Assembly: GCA_003643935.1 (NCBI GenBank)
Contig: QMLJ01000036.1
Span: forward strand, 1-8,513
Length of the DNA: 8,513 nt
Direction: 5' to 3'
Source: Deltaproteobacteria bacterium
Lineage (GTDB): Bacteria > Desulfobacterota > Desulfomonilia > UBA1062
Below are positions 1-8,188 of the stretch, in pieces. Made by a program: the position numbers and the translations under genes. The notes under the pieces are model-generated. The model did no database searches. It was not told the origin of the DNA and saw only the letters and a list, made by a program, of their open reading frames with translations. Positions within the stretch are counted from its first letter, which is position 1. Every line of letters begins with the position of its first letter.

Positions 1-39
1 CCACTTACCCAAGCCAATTCACAGCATAAAAAAATTATC

Positions 40-45
40 GGAAGG
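40..45 (+). promoter_or_regulatory. Ribosome binding site of rho
   Basis: A GGAAGG Shine-Dalgarno sequence sits 10 nt before the ATG at 56 and supports that start. The remaining upstream bases (1-39) are an A-rich leader fragment. Too little of it is in the window to identify a promoter or the leader region through which rho is autoregulated in some bacteria. Confidence 0.6.
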
Positions 46-55
46 TATTTAGATA

Positions 56-1303
56 ATGAATCTAGGGGAATTAAAGAAATTAAATGCAAAAGACCTGCTG
101 GAAACTGCCAACAAGCTGGAGATAGAAGGTTCGGCAACTATGAGTAGGCAGGAACTTATATTTGCCATTCTTCAGGCGCAGGCTGAGAAAGAGGGATACA
201 TTTCCGGTGGAGGTACAATCGAGATACTACCCGATGGTTTTGGTTTCCTTAGATCGGTAGATTATAATTACCTGCCCGGGCCGGACGACATATACGTATC
301 ACCTTCACAGATCAGGAGGTTTAATCTTAAGATTGGTGATTACGTGGAAGGCCAGATAAGGCCTCCAAAGGACAACGAGAGGTATTTTGCGCTTCTCAAG
401 CTGGAGAAGATAAACTTCGAATCCCCTGAGATTGCCAAACATAGAGTACAGTTTGATGACCTCACGCCCCTGTATCCCATGGAGAAGTTTATACTTGAGA
501 CCACGCCCGATAACCTCACTGGCCGTGCCCTTGACCTACTTGCCCCTATCGGCAAGGGACAGAGGGGCCTTATTGTCTCTCCCCCCAAGGCAGGTAAGAC
601 CATGATGCTCCAGAGTATAGCAAACAGCATAACCACCAACCACCCCGATGTAATACTCATGGTCTTGCTTATAGATGAGAGGCCTGAAGAGGTAACGGAC
701 ATGAAACGCTCCGTAAATGGTGAGGTGGTATACTCAACATTTGATGAGCCTGCATCCAGGCATGTACAGGTTGCAAAGATGGTAATAGAAAAGGCCAAGA
801 GGCTGGTGGAGTACAAGAAAGACGTTGTGATACTGCTTGATTCCCTTACCAGGCTCGCAAGGGCCCACAACACGGTCTGTCCCCCTTCAGGCAAGCTGCT
901 TTCGGGTGGAATTGATGCAAATGCACTGCAGATCCCAAAGCGCTTCTTCGGCGCAGCGAGAAACATTGAAGAGGGGGGCAGTATAACAATTATCGCTACG
1001 GCCCTTATAGACACTGGCTCTCGAATGGACGAGGTTATCTACGAGGAATTCAAAGGTACAGGTAACATGGAGATACACCTGGATCGGTCTATTATGGAGA
1101 GAAGGATATTCCCTGCAATAGACATAAGCAGATCAGGAACCAGGAAAGAAGAACTTCTTCTACCGCAGGATACACTTGATCGCATATGGATTCTTCGTAA
1201 GCTTCTATCTCCGTTGAATCCAGTTGACAGCATAGAATTTTTACTGGACAAATTGAGTAAGACCGATAATAATAAGGACTTCTTGGAATCAATGAATAAA
1301 TAG
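56..1303 (+). CDS. rho: Transcription termination factor Rho
   Basis: Rho is a hexameric RNA-dependent ATPase/translocase that loads on C-rich untranslated RNA and ends transcription in the cytoplasm. The 415-residue protein is close to the usual length (about 419 in E. coli). The N-terminal helical domain covers about residues 1-47. The OB-fold RNA-binding domain follows, with the RNP1-like DGFGFLR at 60-66. The ATPase core has Walker A SPPKAGKT at 175-182, the [10 protein letters not shown] segment at 204-213, Walker B VILLDS at 258-263, the Q-loop [10 protein letters not shown] at 276-285 and the R-loop/arginine-finger region [11 protein letters not shown] near 358-368. There is no large insertion in the N-terminal region. 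The gene is first in the visible operon, and rpmE begins 29 nt after its stop with no hairpin terminator between them. The identification is secure; regulation by autogenous attenuation is possible but cannot be seen here. Confidence 0.98.
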   Translation: MNLGELKKLNAKDLLETANKLEIEGSATMSRQELIFAILQAQAEKEGYISGGGTIEILPDGFGFLRSVDYNYLPGPDDIYVSPSQIRRFNLKIGDYVEGQIRPPKDNERYFALLKLEKINFESPEIAKHRVQFDDLTPLYPMEKFILETTPDNLTGRALDLLAPIGKGQRGLIVSPPKAGKTMMLQSIANSITTNHPDVILMVLLIDERPEEVTDMKRSVNGEVVYSTFDEPASRHVQVAKMVIEKAKRLVEYKKDVVILLDSLTRLARAHNTVCPPSGKLLSGGIDANALQIPKRFFGAARNIEEGGSITIIATALIDTGSRMDEVIYEEFKGTGNMEIHLDRSIMERRIFPAIDISRSGTRKEELLLPQDTLDRIWILRKLLSPLNPVDSIEFLLDKLSKTDNNKDFLESMNK

Positions 1304-1332
1304 GCTAGGAGAAAAGGCAAGGAGATAGGATA

Positions 1333-1554
1333 ATGAAAGAGGGAATTCATCCTGAGTATTTTGAGACAACCGTTACATGTGCATGCGGTAACACTTTCAA
1401 GACGCGTTCAACCAAAAAGGATATAAGGATTGAGGTCTGCAGTGCTTGCCACCCCTTTTATACAGGCCAGCAAAAGTTTATCACAAAGGCTGGTAAGGCT
1501 GAACTATTCCGTAAGAAATACGGTGATTACCTGAAGAATAAGTCAAAAGATTAA
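1333..1554 (+). CDS. rpmE: Large ribosomal subunit protein L31 (zinc-binding form)
   Basis: This is a 73-residue L31 protein of the 50S subunit, which contributes to the bridge with the 30S head. It begins MKEGIHPEY, the classic L31 start. It has the four cysteines of the zinc-containing (C+) type: Cys16 and Cys18 (CAC) and Cys36 and Cys39 (CSAC), followed by the conserved [10 protein letters not shown] block at 40-49. Bacteria often also carry a cysteine-less L31 paralogue for zinc starvation; this is the zinc-bound version. An AAGGAG Shine-Dalgarno sequence at 1319-1324 lies 8 nt before the ATG and fixes the start. The gene sits between rho and prfA, an arrangement common in several Gram-negative lineages, and is probably cotranscribed with both. 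Confidence 0.97.
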   Translation: MKEGIHPEYFETTVTCACGNTFKTRSTKKDIRIEVCSACHPFYTGQQKFITKAGKAELFRKKYGDYLKNKSKD

Positions 1555-1581
1555 ACTGAGACTATATTAACCAACCTTATC

Positions 1582-2652
1582 ATGTTCGAAAAGCTCGACG
1601 AAGTAGAGGCTCGTTACAAGGAGCTTTCTGACCTTCTGAGCGATCCGTTGCTTTTGAAGGATCAGGAGCAGTACGCCAAGGTGGCGAAGGAGCATTCGAG
1701 TCTACAGGAACTAGTGGAGCCTTACAGGGCCTTGAAAAAGATTATCGGCGAGATCGAGGACCATGAGTCCATGCTCTCTGACCCAGACCCCGAAATACGT
1801 TCCCTCGTACGTGATGAGCTCAACAATCTGAGGAAGGACAAAGACGAGCTTGAAGAGAAAATAAGGGAACTCCTGACACCTCAAGATCCCAATGACGCAA
1901 AAGACGTGATTTTGGAGATTAGGGCAGGCACAGGCGGTGACGAGGCCAGCCTTTTTGCTGGCGACCTTTTCAGGATGTACTCACGCTATGCAGAATCAAA
2001 GGGATGGAAGGTAGAGGTCCTGAGCATGAATACAACGGGCGTGGGCGGTATCAAGGAAGTAATTGCAGCAATTAAGGGAAAGGGGGCCTTCTCAAGGCTC
2101 AAGTACGAGAGCGGGGTGCACAGGGTACAGAGGGTTCCCGTGACAGAGGCGGGAGGTAGGATACATACTTCCACGGTCACGGTGGCTGTACTGCCGGAGG
2201 CAAGTGAGGTGGACGTACAGATCGATCCAAAGGACTTAAGGATAGACACATTCAGGGCCTCTGGCCATGGGGGCCAACATGTGAACAAAACGGACTCTGC
2301 CGTACGCATCATCCATATACCAACAGGTATCACTGTATCTTGCCAGGATGAGAAGTCCCAGTATAAGAACAAGGCAAAGGCTATGAGGGTCTTGAGGGCA
2401 AGGTTGTTGAAGAGTCTCAAGGAAGAGCAGGATAGGGAGATAGCTGACAATAGGCGCTCACAGGTGGGCACCGGGGAGAGGAGCGAGAGGATAAGGACTT
2501 ACAATTTTCCCCAGGGTAGGGTGACTGATCATAGGATAAACCTAACCCTTCATAAATTGCCGCTTGTACTGGAGGGTGAGATCGACGAATTGATAGACGC
2601 CCTCACCACACATTTTCAGGCAGAGGCCGTGGCCGCCAAGAGCTCTGGCTGA
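1582..2652 (+). CDS. prfA: Peptide chain release factor 1 (RF1)
   Basis: RF1 recognises UAA and UAG stop codons in the ribosomal A site and triggers hydrolysis of peptidyl-tRNA. The 356-residue protein has the expected layout. An N-terminal helical region (about 1-105) is followed by the anticodon-mimic domain with PVT at 186-188, the PxT tripeptide of RF1; RF2 would have SPF. The GGQ catalytic loop lies in [16 protein letters not shown], with GGQ at 230-232 and Gln232 as the residue methylated by PrmC. The C-terminal [12 protein letters not shown] at 307-318 is also typical. No Shine-Dalgarno sequence is visible in the 27 nt after rpmE (1555-1581), yet the ATG is followed by a typical RF1 N-terminus, so the start is kept. 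The stop overlaps the prmC start by one base (TGATG). RF1 and its modifying enzyme are thus made as a pair. Confidence 0.98.
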   Translation: MFEKLDEVEARYKELSDLLSDPLLLKDQEQYAKVAKEHSSLQELVEPYRALKKIIGEIEDHESMLSDPDPEIRSLVRDELNNLRKDKDELEEKIRELLTPQDPNDAKDVILEIRAGTGGDEASLFAGDLFRMYSRYAESKGWKVEVLSMNTTGVGGIKEVIAAIKGKGAFSRLKYESGVHRVQRVPVTEAGGRIHTSTVTVAVLPEASEVDVQIDPKDLRIDTFRASGHGGQHVNKTDSAVRIIHIPTGITVSCQDEKSQYKNKAKAMRVLRARLLKSLKEEQDREIADNRRSQVGTGERSERIRTYNFPQGRVTDHRINLTLHKLPLVLEGEIDELIDALTTHFQAEAVAAKSSG

Positions 2653-3500
2653 TGCAGAAATGGACGGTCCGTACTGTACTTTCGTGGGCAAGGCTTTACT
2701 TTGAAAAAAGGGGTATAGATACACCAAGGCTTGATGCTGAGGTGCTGCTTGCGCACGCACTGGATTGTACCAGGATTGATTTATATCTGGATATGGACAG
2801 GCCACTTGTACAAGAAGAGCTGTCCAGGTTCAGGGCCCTTATCAGAAGACGTTCTGAAAGGGAACCTGTGGCGTACATAACAGGGGAAAAGGAATTCTTT
2901 GGCAAGAAATTTGCGGTCAGTAGGCATGTGCTCATACCAAGGCCAGAAAGCGAGATACTTGTTGAACAGGCAATAGATCTCGTACCAATGTCCTCAGAGA
3001 TACTAGAGATAGGAGCAGGATCCGGGGCTGTAATCATATCCATACTTGATGAAAGGCCTGACATAAAGGCAGTGGCTTGTGATATCAGTATCCCGGCACT
3101 GAGTCTTGCAGCTCATAACGCAAGGGTACACAACGTCACGGGAAGGCTCAGGCTCTTCGCCGGGGACCTGTTTGGGGCCTTGTCACGCAAGTTTTCTACC
3201 ATAGTTGCCAATCCTCCTTATATTGCACTGGTGGAAAAGGATATACTCACACCCGAAGTACTGAGATTCGAGCCCAAAGAGGCACTCTTTGCTGGCAAGA
3301 CAGGGATGGACATAATACTTAAGATTATACATAAATCCCCTGACTACATATTGCAGGGGGGGTATCTTATTATGGAGTTTGGGTATTCTCAAAAGGACAA
3401 TGTAGAAAAGGCTATAACTGGGGTGGGATCTCTGTTAATAAATAAGTGGGTAAAAGATCTCTCAGGTAAAGAGCGGGTAGTTGTTGCCCAGAGGATGTGA
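2652..3500 (+). CDS. prmC: Release factor glutamine methyltransferase PrmC (HemK)
   Basis: PrmC transfers a methyl group from S-adenosylmethionine to the side-chain amide of the glutamine in the GGQ motif of RF1 and RF2. The 282-residue protein has an N-terminal helical substrate-binding domain (about 1-75), the linker motif IPRPESE at 95-101, the SAM-binding loop ILEIGAGSGAV at 117-127, an acidic strand-2 residue in ACDIS at 142-146, and the catalytic NPPY at 187-190, which holds the amide nitrogen and distinguishes N5-glutamine methyltransferases. Its start overlaps the prfA stop as TGATG (2650-2654), implying translational coupling with its substrate gene. The older name hemK reflects a mistaken link to haem synthesis. 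Nothing appears missing. Confidence 0.97.
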   Translation: MQKWTVRTVLSWARLYFEKRGIDTPRLDAEVLLAHALDCTRIDLYLDMDRPLVQEELSRFRALIRRRSEREPVAYITGEKEFFGKKFAVSRHVLIPRPESEILVEQAIDLVPMSSEILEIGAGSGAVIISILDERPDIKAVACDISIPALSLAAHNARVHNVTGRLRLFAGDLFGALSRKFSTIVANPPYIALVEKDILTPEVLRFEPKEALFAGKTGMDIILKIIHKSPDYILQGGYLIMEFGYSQKDNVEKAITGVGSLLINKWVKDLSGKERVVVAQRM

Positions 3501-4765
3501 TGTATAAATTCGTGATAGAAGGTGGCATACCGTTAAAAGGTGAGGTTGCGGTCTCTGGCTCTAAGAATGCTGCATTACCCATACTTTGTTCTTCCATACT
3601 CTCAGATGGCATATGCAGGTACACAAACATACCGCGCCTTAAGGACATAGACACGATAATCAAGCTGTTAAGCATCTTGGGTGTCGAGATCAAGATGGAT
3701 GAGAACAATGTAGTAAGTGTGAATCCAGGCAGGATAAAGGCTTTTGAGGCACCTTATGAGCTTGTAAAGAGCATGAGGGCATCTATTCTTATCCTTGGGC
3801 CGCTCCTTGCCAGGTATAAGCAGGCCAAGGTGTCTTTGCCGGGTGGATGCGCAATAGGTGTGAGACCTATTGACCTGCACCTAAAGGCCCTTATAAAGAT
3901 GGGTGCAGATATAGACGTGTCTCATGGATACGTGCTTGCAAAAACCAGTGGGCTTAAAGGTGAAAGGATAATTTTTGACAAGCCCACCGTAGGTGGTACT
4001 GAGAATATAATGATGGCCGCCACGCTAGCAAAGGGTACAACCGTTATTGAGGGTGCTGCCAGGGAGCCCGAGATAAAAGACCTTGCTGATGCCTTGAATG
4101 GAATGGGGGCTAGGATAGAGGGCGCTGGGGAGAGCACGGTAGTTATAGAAGGGGTGGATAGTTTGTCCGGTGTAGAACACAGGGTTATCCCTGACAGGAT
4201 AGAGGCAGGTACGTTCATGGCCGCTGCAGCCATAACAGGCGGCCTGGTTGAGATAAAGGGGGTAAATGTGAATCACCTGGCGGCAGTGGTTGAAAAGCTT
4301 AAGGAGATGGGAGTTGGTATAGTAGAGAAGGGAGATGCCAGTGTATACGTAGATGGCAGGGGGGGTGTAGGCCCGATTGATGTGGAGACAGCTCCGTACC
4401 CGGGTTTCCCCACTGACATGCAGGCCCAGATAATGGCGCTTGCATGTGTTGCAAATGGGGCATCCTCTATCACTGAGAACATATTCGAGAATCGCTTCAT
4501 GCATGTACCAGAACTCATGAGGATGGGTGCGCAGCTAGAGGAAAAGGGCAATACCGTGTTGGTGAAAGGGATAAGCAGGTTACAGGGTGCCTCTGTAATG
4601 GCGACTGACCTGAGGGCGTCTGCTAGCCTAGTTCTTGCTGGGCTAAATGCTAAGGGCAGGACCGAGCTTAGAAGAATATACCACCTCGAGAGGGGTTATG
4701 AAGACCTGGATGGAAAACTTAGGATGCTAGGGGCAGGCATAGAAAGACAGGTGGGTGGGATATGA
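3500..4765 (+). CDS. murA: UDP-N-acetylglucosamine 1-carboxyvinyltransferase MurA
   Basis: MurA transfers enolpyruvate from phosphoenolpyruvate to UDP-GlcNAc, the first committed step of peptidoglycan synthesis, in the cytoplasm. The protein is 421 residues from the ATG at 3500 (family about 417-420). Active-site residues match E. coli within one or two positions: Lys22-Asn23 in GSKNAALP, Arg93, the catalytic Cys117 in LPGGCAIGVRP (the residue alkylated by fosfomycin), Asp306 in PTDMQAQ, Arg372 in DLRAS and Arg398 in LERGYE. A Cys at 117 predicts fosfomycin sensitivity of this enzyme, unlike Asp-type MurA. I chose ATG 3500 because it forms a TGATG overlap with the prmC stop, as at the prfA/prmC junction; an in-frame GTG at 3497 would add one residue. 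A GAGG at 3491-3494 serves either start. Confidence 0.97.
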   Translation: MYKFVIEGGIPLKGEVAVSGSKNAALPILCSSILSDGICRYTNIPRLKDIDTIIKLLSILGVEIKMDENNVVSVNPGRIKAFEAPYELVKSMRASILILGPLLARYKQAKVSLPGGCAIGVRPIDLHLKALIKMGADIDVSHGYVLAKTSGLKGERIIFDKPTVGGTENIMMAATLAKGTTVIEGAAREPEIKDLADALNGMGARIEGAGESTVVIEGVDSLSGVEHRVIPDRIEAGTFMAAAAITGGLVEIKGVNVNHLAAVVEKLKEMGVGIVEKGDASVYVDGRGGVGPIDVETAPYPGFPTDMQAQIMALACVANGASSITENIFENRFMHVPELMRMGAQLEEKGNTVLVKGISRLQGASVMATDLRASASLVLAGLNAKGRTELRRIYHLERGYEDLDGKLRMLGAGIERQVGGI

Positions 4766-6054
4766 TGGATATAGTTAAAACCAGCGTGGCCGGGTGGGAA
4801 AAGAGAGTGGAAAAGGCCTACAAGCGTTTACTCTCGATACCTGAGAATGTGGACAAGGACGTAAAGGACATCATTAAAAAGGTCAGGGACCTTGGAGACA
4901 ATGCACTATTCGAGTATACAAGGTTATTCGATAACTATGACCCGGAAGAAGAGGGGACCTATATAGATGCAGACGCCATAGCATCTTCAGTATCGGCCGT
5001 CCCCAAGGAACTACTGGATGCGCTGGAGAGCGCATCGGCAAGGATAAGGGCCTTCCATGCAAGGGAGATGGAGAACTCGTGGTTCATGACAGATGATACA
5101 GGGGCCTTTCTAGGCCAGAAGGTGCAACCCATACCCAGTGTCGGGATATACGTGCCTGGCGGCAGGAATGCCTTTCCATCGACATTGCTCATGAACGTTA
5201 TTCCTGCACGCATAGCAGGCGTGAAAGATATTGTGGTTGTGTCACCAACACCAGGGGGGATTATCAATCCTGCACTCCTGGCAGCTGCGTATATAACTGG
5301 CGTGGACAGGATATATCGCGTTGGCGGTGCACAGGCAGTTGCAGCACTTGTATACGGTACCGAGACCATACCCAGGGTGGACAAAATAGTGGGACCGGGT
5401 AATATATATGTAAGCCATGCAAAGAGACTTCTTAACGGGATAGTAGGTATAGATTCAATAGCAGGTCCTTCAGAGATACTTGTCGTTGCCGATAAGGGTG
5501 CCGATCCTAGGCTGGTTGCCATTGACCTCCTGTCCCAGGCAGAGCACGATCCCATGGCATGTGCCTTTTTGCTTACACCCGAGGAATCACTGGCAGCAGA
5601 GGTCACAAGTATCATCAAAGACGAGGTCACGAGTTTACCCAGGAGAGATATAATAAATAGATCCTTGAAAGACCATGGCCTGTGCATTGTGACAAAAGAC
5701 ATGGACGAGGCCATTGAGATATCAAACAAGATTGCGCCTGAGCACCTGGAACTGATGCTGGGTGATGCCTACGAATACCTGGGTAGGGTTGAAAATGCCG
5801 GTGCCGTATTTCTGGGATACAATACACCTGAAGCCAGCGGTGATTACATTGCAGGTCCTAATCATACGCTTCCAACGGGTTCTACTGCGCGATTTTCATC
5901 TCCACTTGGTGTTTATGACTTTGTAAAAAGGACATCGGTTATCTCTCTCTCCGGGGAATCTTTGTCCAGGCTTGGGCCTGTGGCATCAATAATTGCAAAG
6001 GCAGAATCTTTAGATGCACATGCAAGATCTCTGGAATACCGTCTCAAGAGATAG
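4762..6054 (+). CDS. hisD: Histidinol dehydrogenase
   Basis: HisD is a zinc enzyme that oxidises L-histidinol twice with NAD+ to give L-histidine, the final two steps of the pathway. The 430-residue protein carries the family signatures YVPGGRNAFPSTLLMN (130-145), GPGNIYVSHAKR (211-222), GIDSIAGPSEI (229-239), SQAEHDP (258-264), APEHLEL (325-331) and SGDYIAGPNHTLPTGSTARF (359-378). Zinc ligands Gln259, His262, Asp361 and His420 and the catalytic pair Glu327-His328 fall within one position of their E. coli counterparts. The start is ATGATG at 4762/4765: the second ATG forms a TGATG overlap with the murA stop, the first adds one residue, and the GT-rich AGGTGGG at 4749-4755 could serve both. 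No other his gene is in the window, so hisD is separated here from the rest of the pathway. Confidence 0.97.
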   Translation: MMDIVKTSVAGWEKRVEKAYKRLLSIPENVDKDVKDIIKKVRDLGDNALFEYTRLFDNYDPEEEGTYIDADAIASSVSAVPKELLDALESASARIRAFHAREMENSWFMTDDTGAFLGQKVQPIPSVGIYVPGGRNAFPSTLLMNVIPARIAGVKDIVVVSPTPGGIINPALLAAAYITGVDRIYRVGGAQAVAALVYGTETIPRVDKIVGPGNIYVSHAKRLLNGIVGIDSIAGPSEILVVADKGADPRLVAIDLLSQAEHDPMACAFLLTPEESLAAEVTSIIKDEVTSLPRRDIINRSLKDHGLCIVTKDMDEAIEISNKIAPEHLELMLGDAYEYLGRVENAGAVFLGYNTPEASGDYIAGPNHTLPTGSTARFSSPLGVYDFVKRTSVISLSGESLSRLGPVASIIAKAESLDAHARSLEYRLKR

Positions 6055-7447
6055 GGTAATATCAAGAATAGCAGGGGTATTACCTGACAATACCTATCTT
6101 GTTGGTGGGTGTGTACGCGATATCCTCCTCAAGAAGAGACCGTCTGATTATGATATTGTTTGCTTTTCAGATGTAGAACAGCTGGCAGAGAATATAGCAC
6201 GGATGTTTGACGCAAACGCGTTCTGGTTAGACAAGCAAAGGGAGGTTGCAAGGTTAAATATACCATCAAAAGGGATCATGGTGGACGTGTCCGCACCAAA
6301 GGGCGAGGACATACGTGCTGATCTCCTGTCCAGGGATATCACGATCAATGCCATTGGACTGGACATAAGGCAGAAAAAACTAGTTGACCCTGCTAATGGA
6401 AGGTCAGACCTGAATTCCGGAATAATACGCGTAATATCGGAGAAGAACCTCAAGGATGACCCCTTAAGGGTATTAAGGTGCCTCAGGCTTGCCCTGGAGC
6501 TGGGTTTTGACATAGAACCAAGCACCCGAGCCATGCTGAAACGTAATGCTCACTTAGTAGATAGTGCTGCTCCTGAGAGGATAGGGTACGAATTTATGAA
6601 GTCCCTCTCGGTATCGGGTGGTTCCAGGTTGTTTACTCTTATGGAGGACCTTTCTCTCATAGGAGTTTTCTTCCCGCAGTATGCCTATGCCAAAGACATG
6701 GAGCAAGGAAGGCATCACAGGTGGCCGCTTCTTAGGCATGTCATCCTTACCGCAGAGGAGGCAGATGGGCTCATATCCAAAGCGGAATCCTACCTTGAAG
6801 GTATAGGGGACTATTTCTTAAAGGAGGTATCCTTAGGTATCACGCGTGGTGCTTTACTCAAGCTTTCTGCTTTCTTGCATGACATAGGTAAGTCTGAGAG
6901 CAGGATAGAGACGCCAGACGGTGGCGTGCATTTCTACGGGCATGCGGCGAGGGGGGAAGATATCGCCCGTGCATTCTGTAAACGTATAAGGATGCCCGAA
7001 AAGGCAGAAAGAATTGTAACTGGTATAGTTGCCAGGCACATGGCACTACTTGAATTGGCATGCACTGGAGAGCCGAGTAGAAGAAATCTGGCTAGGTTTC
7101 TTGACGCCAGTAAAGGCTTTGTACCAGAGATACTTCTGCATGCCTTGGCCGATGCAAGGGCAACTGGAAAGCCGGCAGAGCACGTGGGTTCTGGGCCTTT
7201 CATGGAGGCCTTGGTCAGGCGTGCATGGGAATATTATAGGGGCGAGTACTCGGTCCAGAAGGCTAGGCCACTTTTGAATGGCAAGGACGTGATGGAGATC
7301 CTTGGCTGTCCGCCCGGGCCACATGTGGGGAAGGCACTAAATATGCTGATGGATGCCAGGGCCGACGGAATACTCAAGACCAAGGAAGATGCCATTAATT
7401 ACATAATCTCAAGGAAAAGGGCAATTCTACATAAGACTTGTGATTGA
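6014..7447 (+). CDS. CCA tRNA nucleotidyltransferase / poly(A) polymerase family protein with HD domain
   Basis: This is a class II nucleotidyltransferase that adds nucleotides to RNA 3' ends, most likely CCA (or part of it) on tRNA, though poly(A) polymerases share the fold. The 477-residue protein has the nucleotide-binding LVGGCVRD at 29-36, catalytic metal ligands Asp45 and Asp47 in SDYDIV, LLSRDITINAIGLD at 104-117 (the family R-R-D-F-T-I-N-A block), the base-selecting motif DDPLR at 148-152 (EDxxR type) and ERIGYEF at 188-194. An HD phosphohydrolase-like domain follows, with His242, His289-Asp290 in FLHDIGKS, His310 and His342. The C-terminal LLNGKDVMEILGCPPGP (420-436) is typical of the family. 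The start is ATG 6014 or 6020; no later ATG, GTG or TTG precedes the LVGG motif, so the gene must begin inside hisD. Whether it is a full CCA enzyme, a CC- or A-adding enzyme, or PcnB cannot be settled by eye. Confidence 0.92.
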   Translation: MHMQDLWNTVSRDRVISRIAGVLPDNTYLVGGCVRDILLKKRPSDYDIVCFSDVEQLAENIARMFDANAFWLDKQREVARLNIPSKGIMVDVSAPKGEDIRADLLSRDITINAIGLDIRQKKLVDPANGRSDLNSGIIRVISEKNLKDDPLRVLRCLRLALELGFDIEPSTRAMLKRNAHLVDSAAPERIGYEFMKSLSVSGGSRLFTLMEDLSLIGVFFPQYAYAKDMEQGRHHRWPLLRHVILTAEEADGLISKAESYLEGIGDYFLKEVSLGITRGALLKLSAFLHDIGKSESRIETPDGGVHFYGHAARGEDIARAFCKRIRMPEKAERIVTGIVARHMALLELACTGEPSRRNLARFLDASKGFVPEILLHALADARATGKPAEHVGSGPFMEALVRRAWEYYRGEYSVQKARPLLNGKDVMEILGCPPGPHVGKALNMLMDARADGILKTKEDAINYIISRKRAILHKTCD

Positions 7448-7451
7448 TACA

Positions 7452-8174
7452 CTATCCGACGCTTAACATCTTGATTATTATGAGTATGTCAACAACCACT
7501 ATACCGGCGTTTAGCATAATCGGCGGCGTCTTGTGGGATATCTTGGCACCTAGCCTTGCGCCCAGTATGCCTGCTGGTGCTGCAAAGAGTATGATTCTCC
7601 ATTCAACAACACCGGAAAAGGTATAGGCTGCTGTTGCAATGGAACTATTGATTACAATAAACAAGGTAGATGTTGTTATTGAATAACGTATGTCCTTGTG
7701 AAAGACCTGGGTGAGCAAGGGCATTAGGACAACCCCCCCACCTATACCGAATATAGACGATAACATGCCAATCAATAGCCCTGAGATAGATAGTATCCAG
7801 GGTTTCTCGGGTACAGAGATTTTGAGCTGACGCATGATAAAGGGGAGTGCCACTACCAGAGTGAAGAGTTTTGAGAGTATTCCTTCTGGTATGATCAATG
7901 CGATGTGTGGCCCCAGTATGGCGCCTATGATGCTGCCCGAGAATATCCAGAGCAGTGTTTCTTTCATTGCTGCATAGGTTGATGAGTGACTTAAGTATGA
8001 GCTTATGGCAGAGAATGCAACAAAGCATGTTGATGTGGCTATGGCATGATGGATACCGATCTTGGGGAATATTTGTATCAATAAGGGCACGAATATCAAG
8101 CCTCCCCCCATGCCCATCATGCCGGCAAAGATCCCGGCCGTTAACCCGGCTAAAAGTCCTAGTAGTATAATTAT
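7452..8174 (-). CDS. TauE/SafE-family membrane transporter (sulfite exporter TauE-like)
   Basis: This is an integral inner-membrane protein of the TauE/SafE family (formerly DUF81), whose characterised members export sulfite, sulfoacetate or related anions; the substrate here is unknown. It shows about eight hydrophobic segments and the internal duplication typical of the family: GMGGGLIFVPLL (21-32) in the first half and GIGGGVVLMPLL (143-154) in the second, each followed by a segment with a TSTxF-like motif. The first ATG is at 8120, but that would remove the family's first membrane helix. In frame just upstream lies IILLGLLAGLTAGIFAG, preceded by AAGGAG at 8188-8183, 8 nt from ATA 8174 and 11 nt from ATT 8171. 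I therefore extend the gene to about 8174 (240 residues). The standard-codon alternative is 7452-8120 (222 residues). The gene converges on the operon with 4 nt between stop codons. Confidence 0.85.
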   Translation of the reverse strand: MIILLGLLAGLTAGIFAGMMGMGGGLIFVPLLIQIFPKIGIHHAIATSTCFVAFSAISSYLSHSSTYAAMKETLLWIFSGSIIGAILGPHIALIIPEGILSKLFTLVVALPFIMRQLKISVPEKPWILSISGLLIGMLSSIFGIGGGVVLMPLLTQVFHKDIRYSITTSTLFIVINSSIATAAYTFSGVVEWRIILFAAPAGILGARLGAKISHKTPPIMLNAGIVVVDILIIIKMLSVG

Positions 8175-8182
8175 TGGATCTT

Positions 8183-8188
8183 CTCCTT
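8183..8188 (-). promoter_or_regulatory. Ribosome binding site deciding the TauE-like start
   Basis: On the minus strand, AAGGAG lies 8 nt before ATA 8174 and 11 nt before ATT 8171, both in the transporter frame, but 62 nt before the first ATG (8120). No comparable sequence precedes that ATG. This supports initiation at a non-standard codon and inclusion of the first membrane helix. Confidence 0.55.

Noticed and set aside
340..1014. Minus-strand open frame of 224 codons opposite rho
   Set aside because: It is entirely antisense to the conserved Rho ATPase core and its low-complexity Ser/Ile-rich product resembles no protein; it is a shadow frame.
1304..1332. Possible terminator or promoter between rho and rpmE
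   Set aside because: The 29 nt are purine-rich with a good Shine-Dalgarno sequence but have no inverted repeat, T-run or promoter-like hexamers.
3356..3362. Run of seven G in prmC (and others at 4359-4365 in murA and, on the minus strand, 7733-7739 in the transporter) as phase-variation tracts
   Set aside because: The genes are housekeeping, all frames are intact, and the runs encode Gly-rich stretches expected of the families. Seven bases is short for a switch.
4959..5729. Minus-strand open frame of 256 codons opposite hisD
   Set aside because: It is Ser/Ala/Pro/Thr-rich, lies wholly inside a gene with every catalytic residue intact, and has no family features; it is a shadow of the hisD codon pattern.
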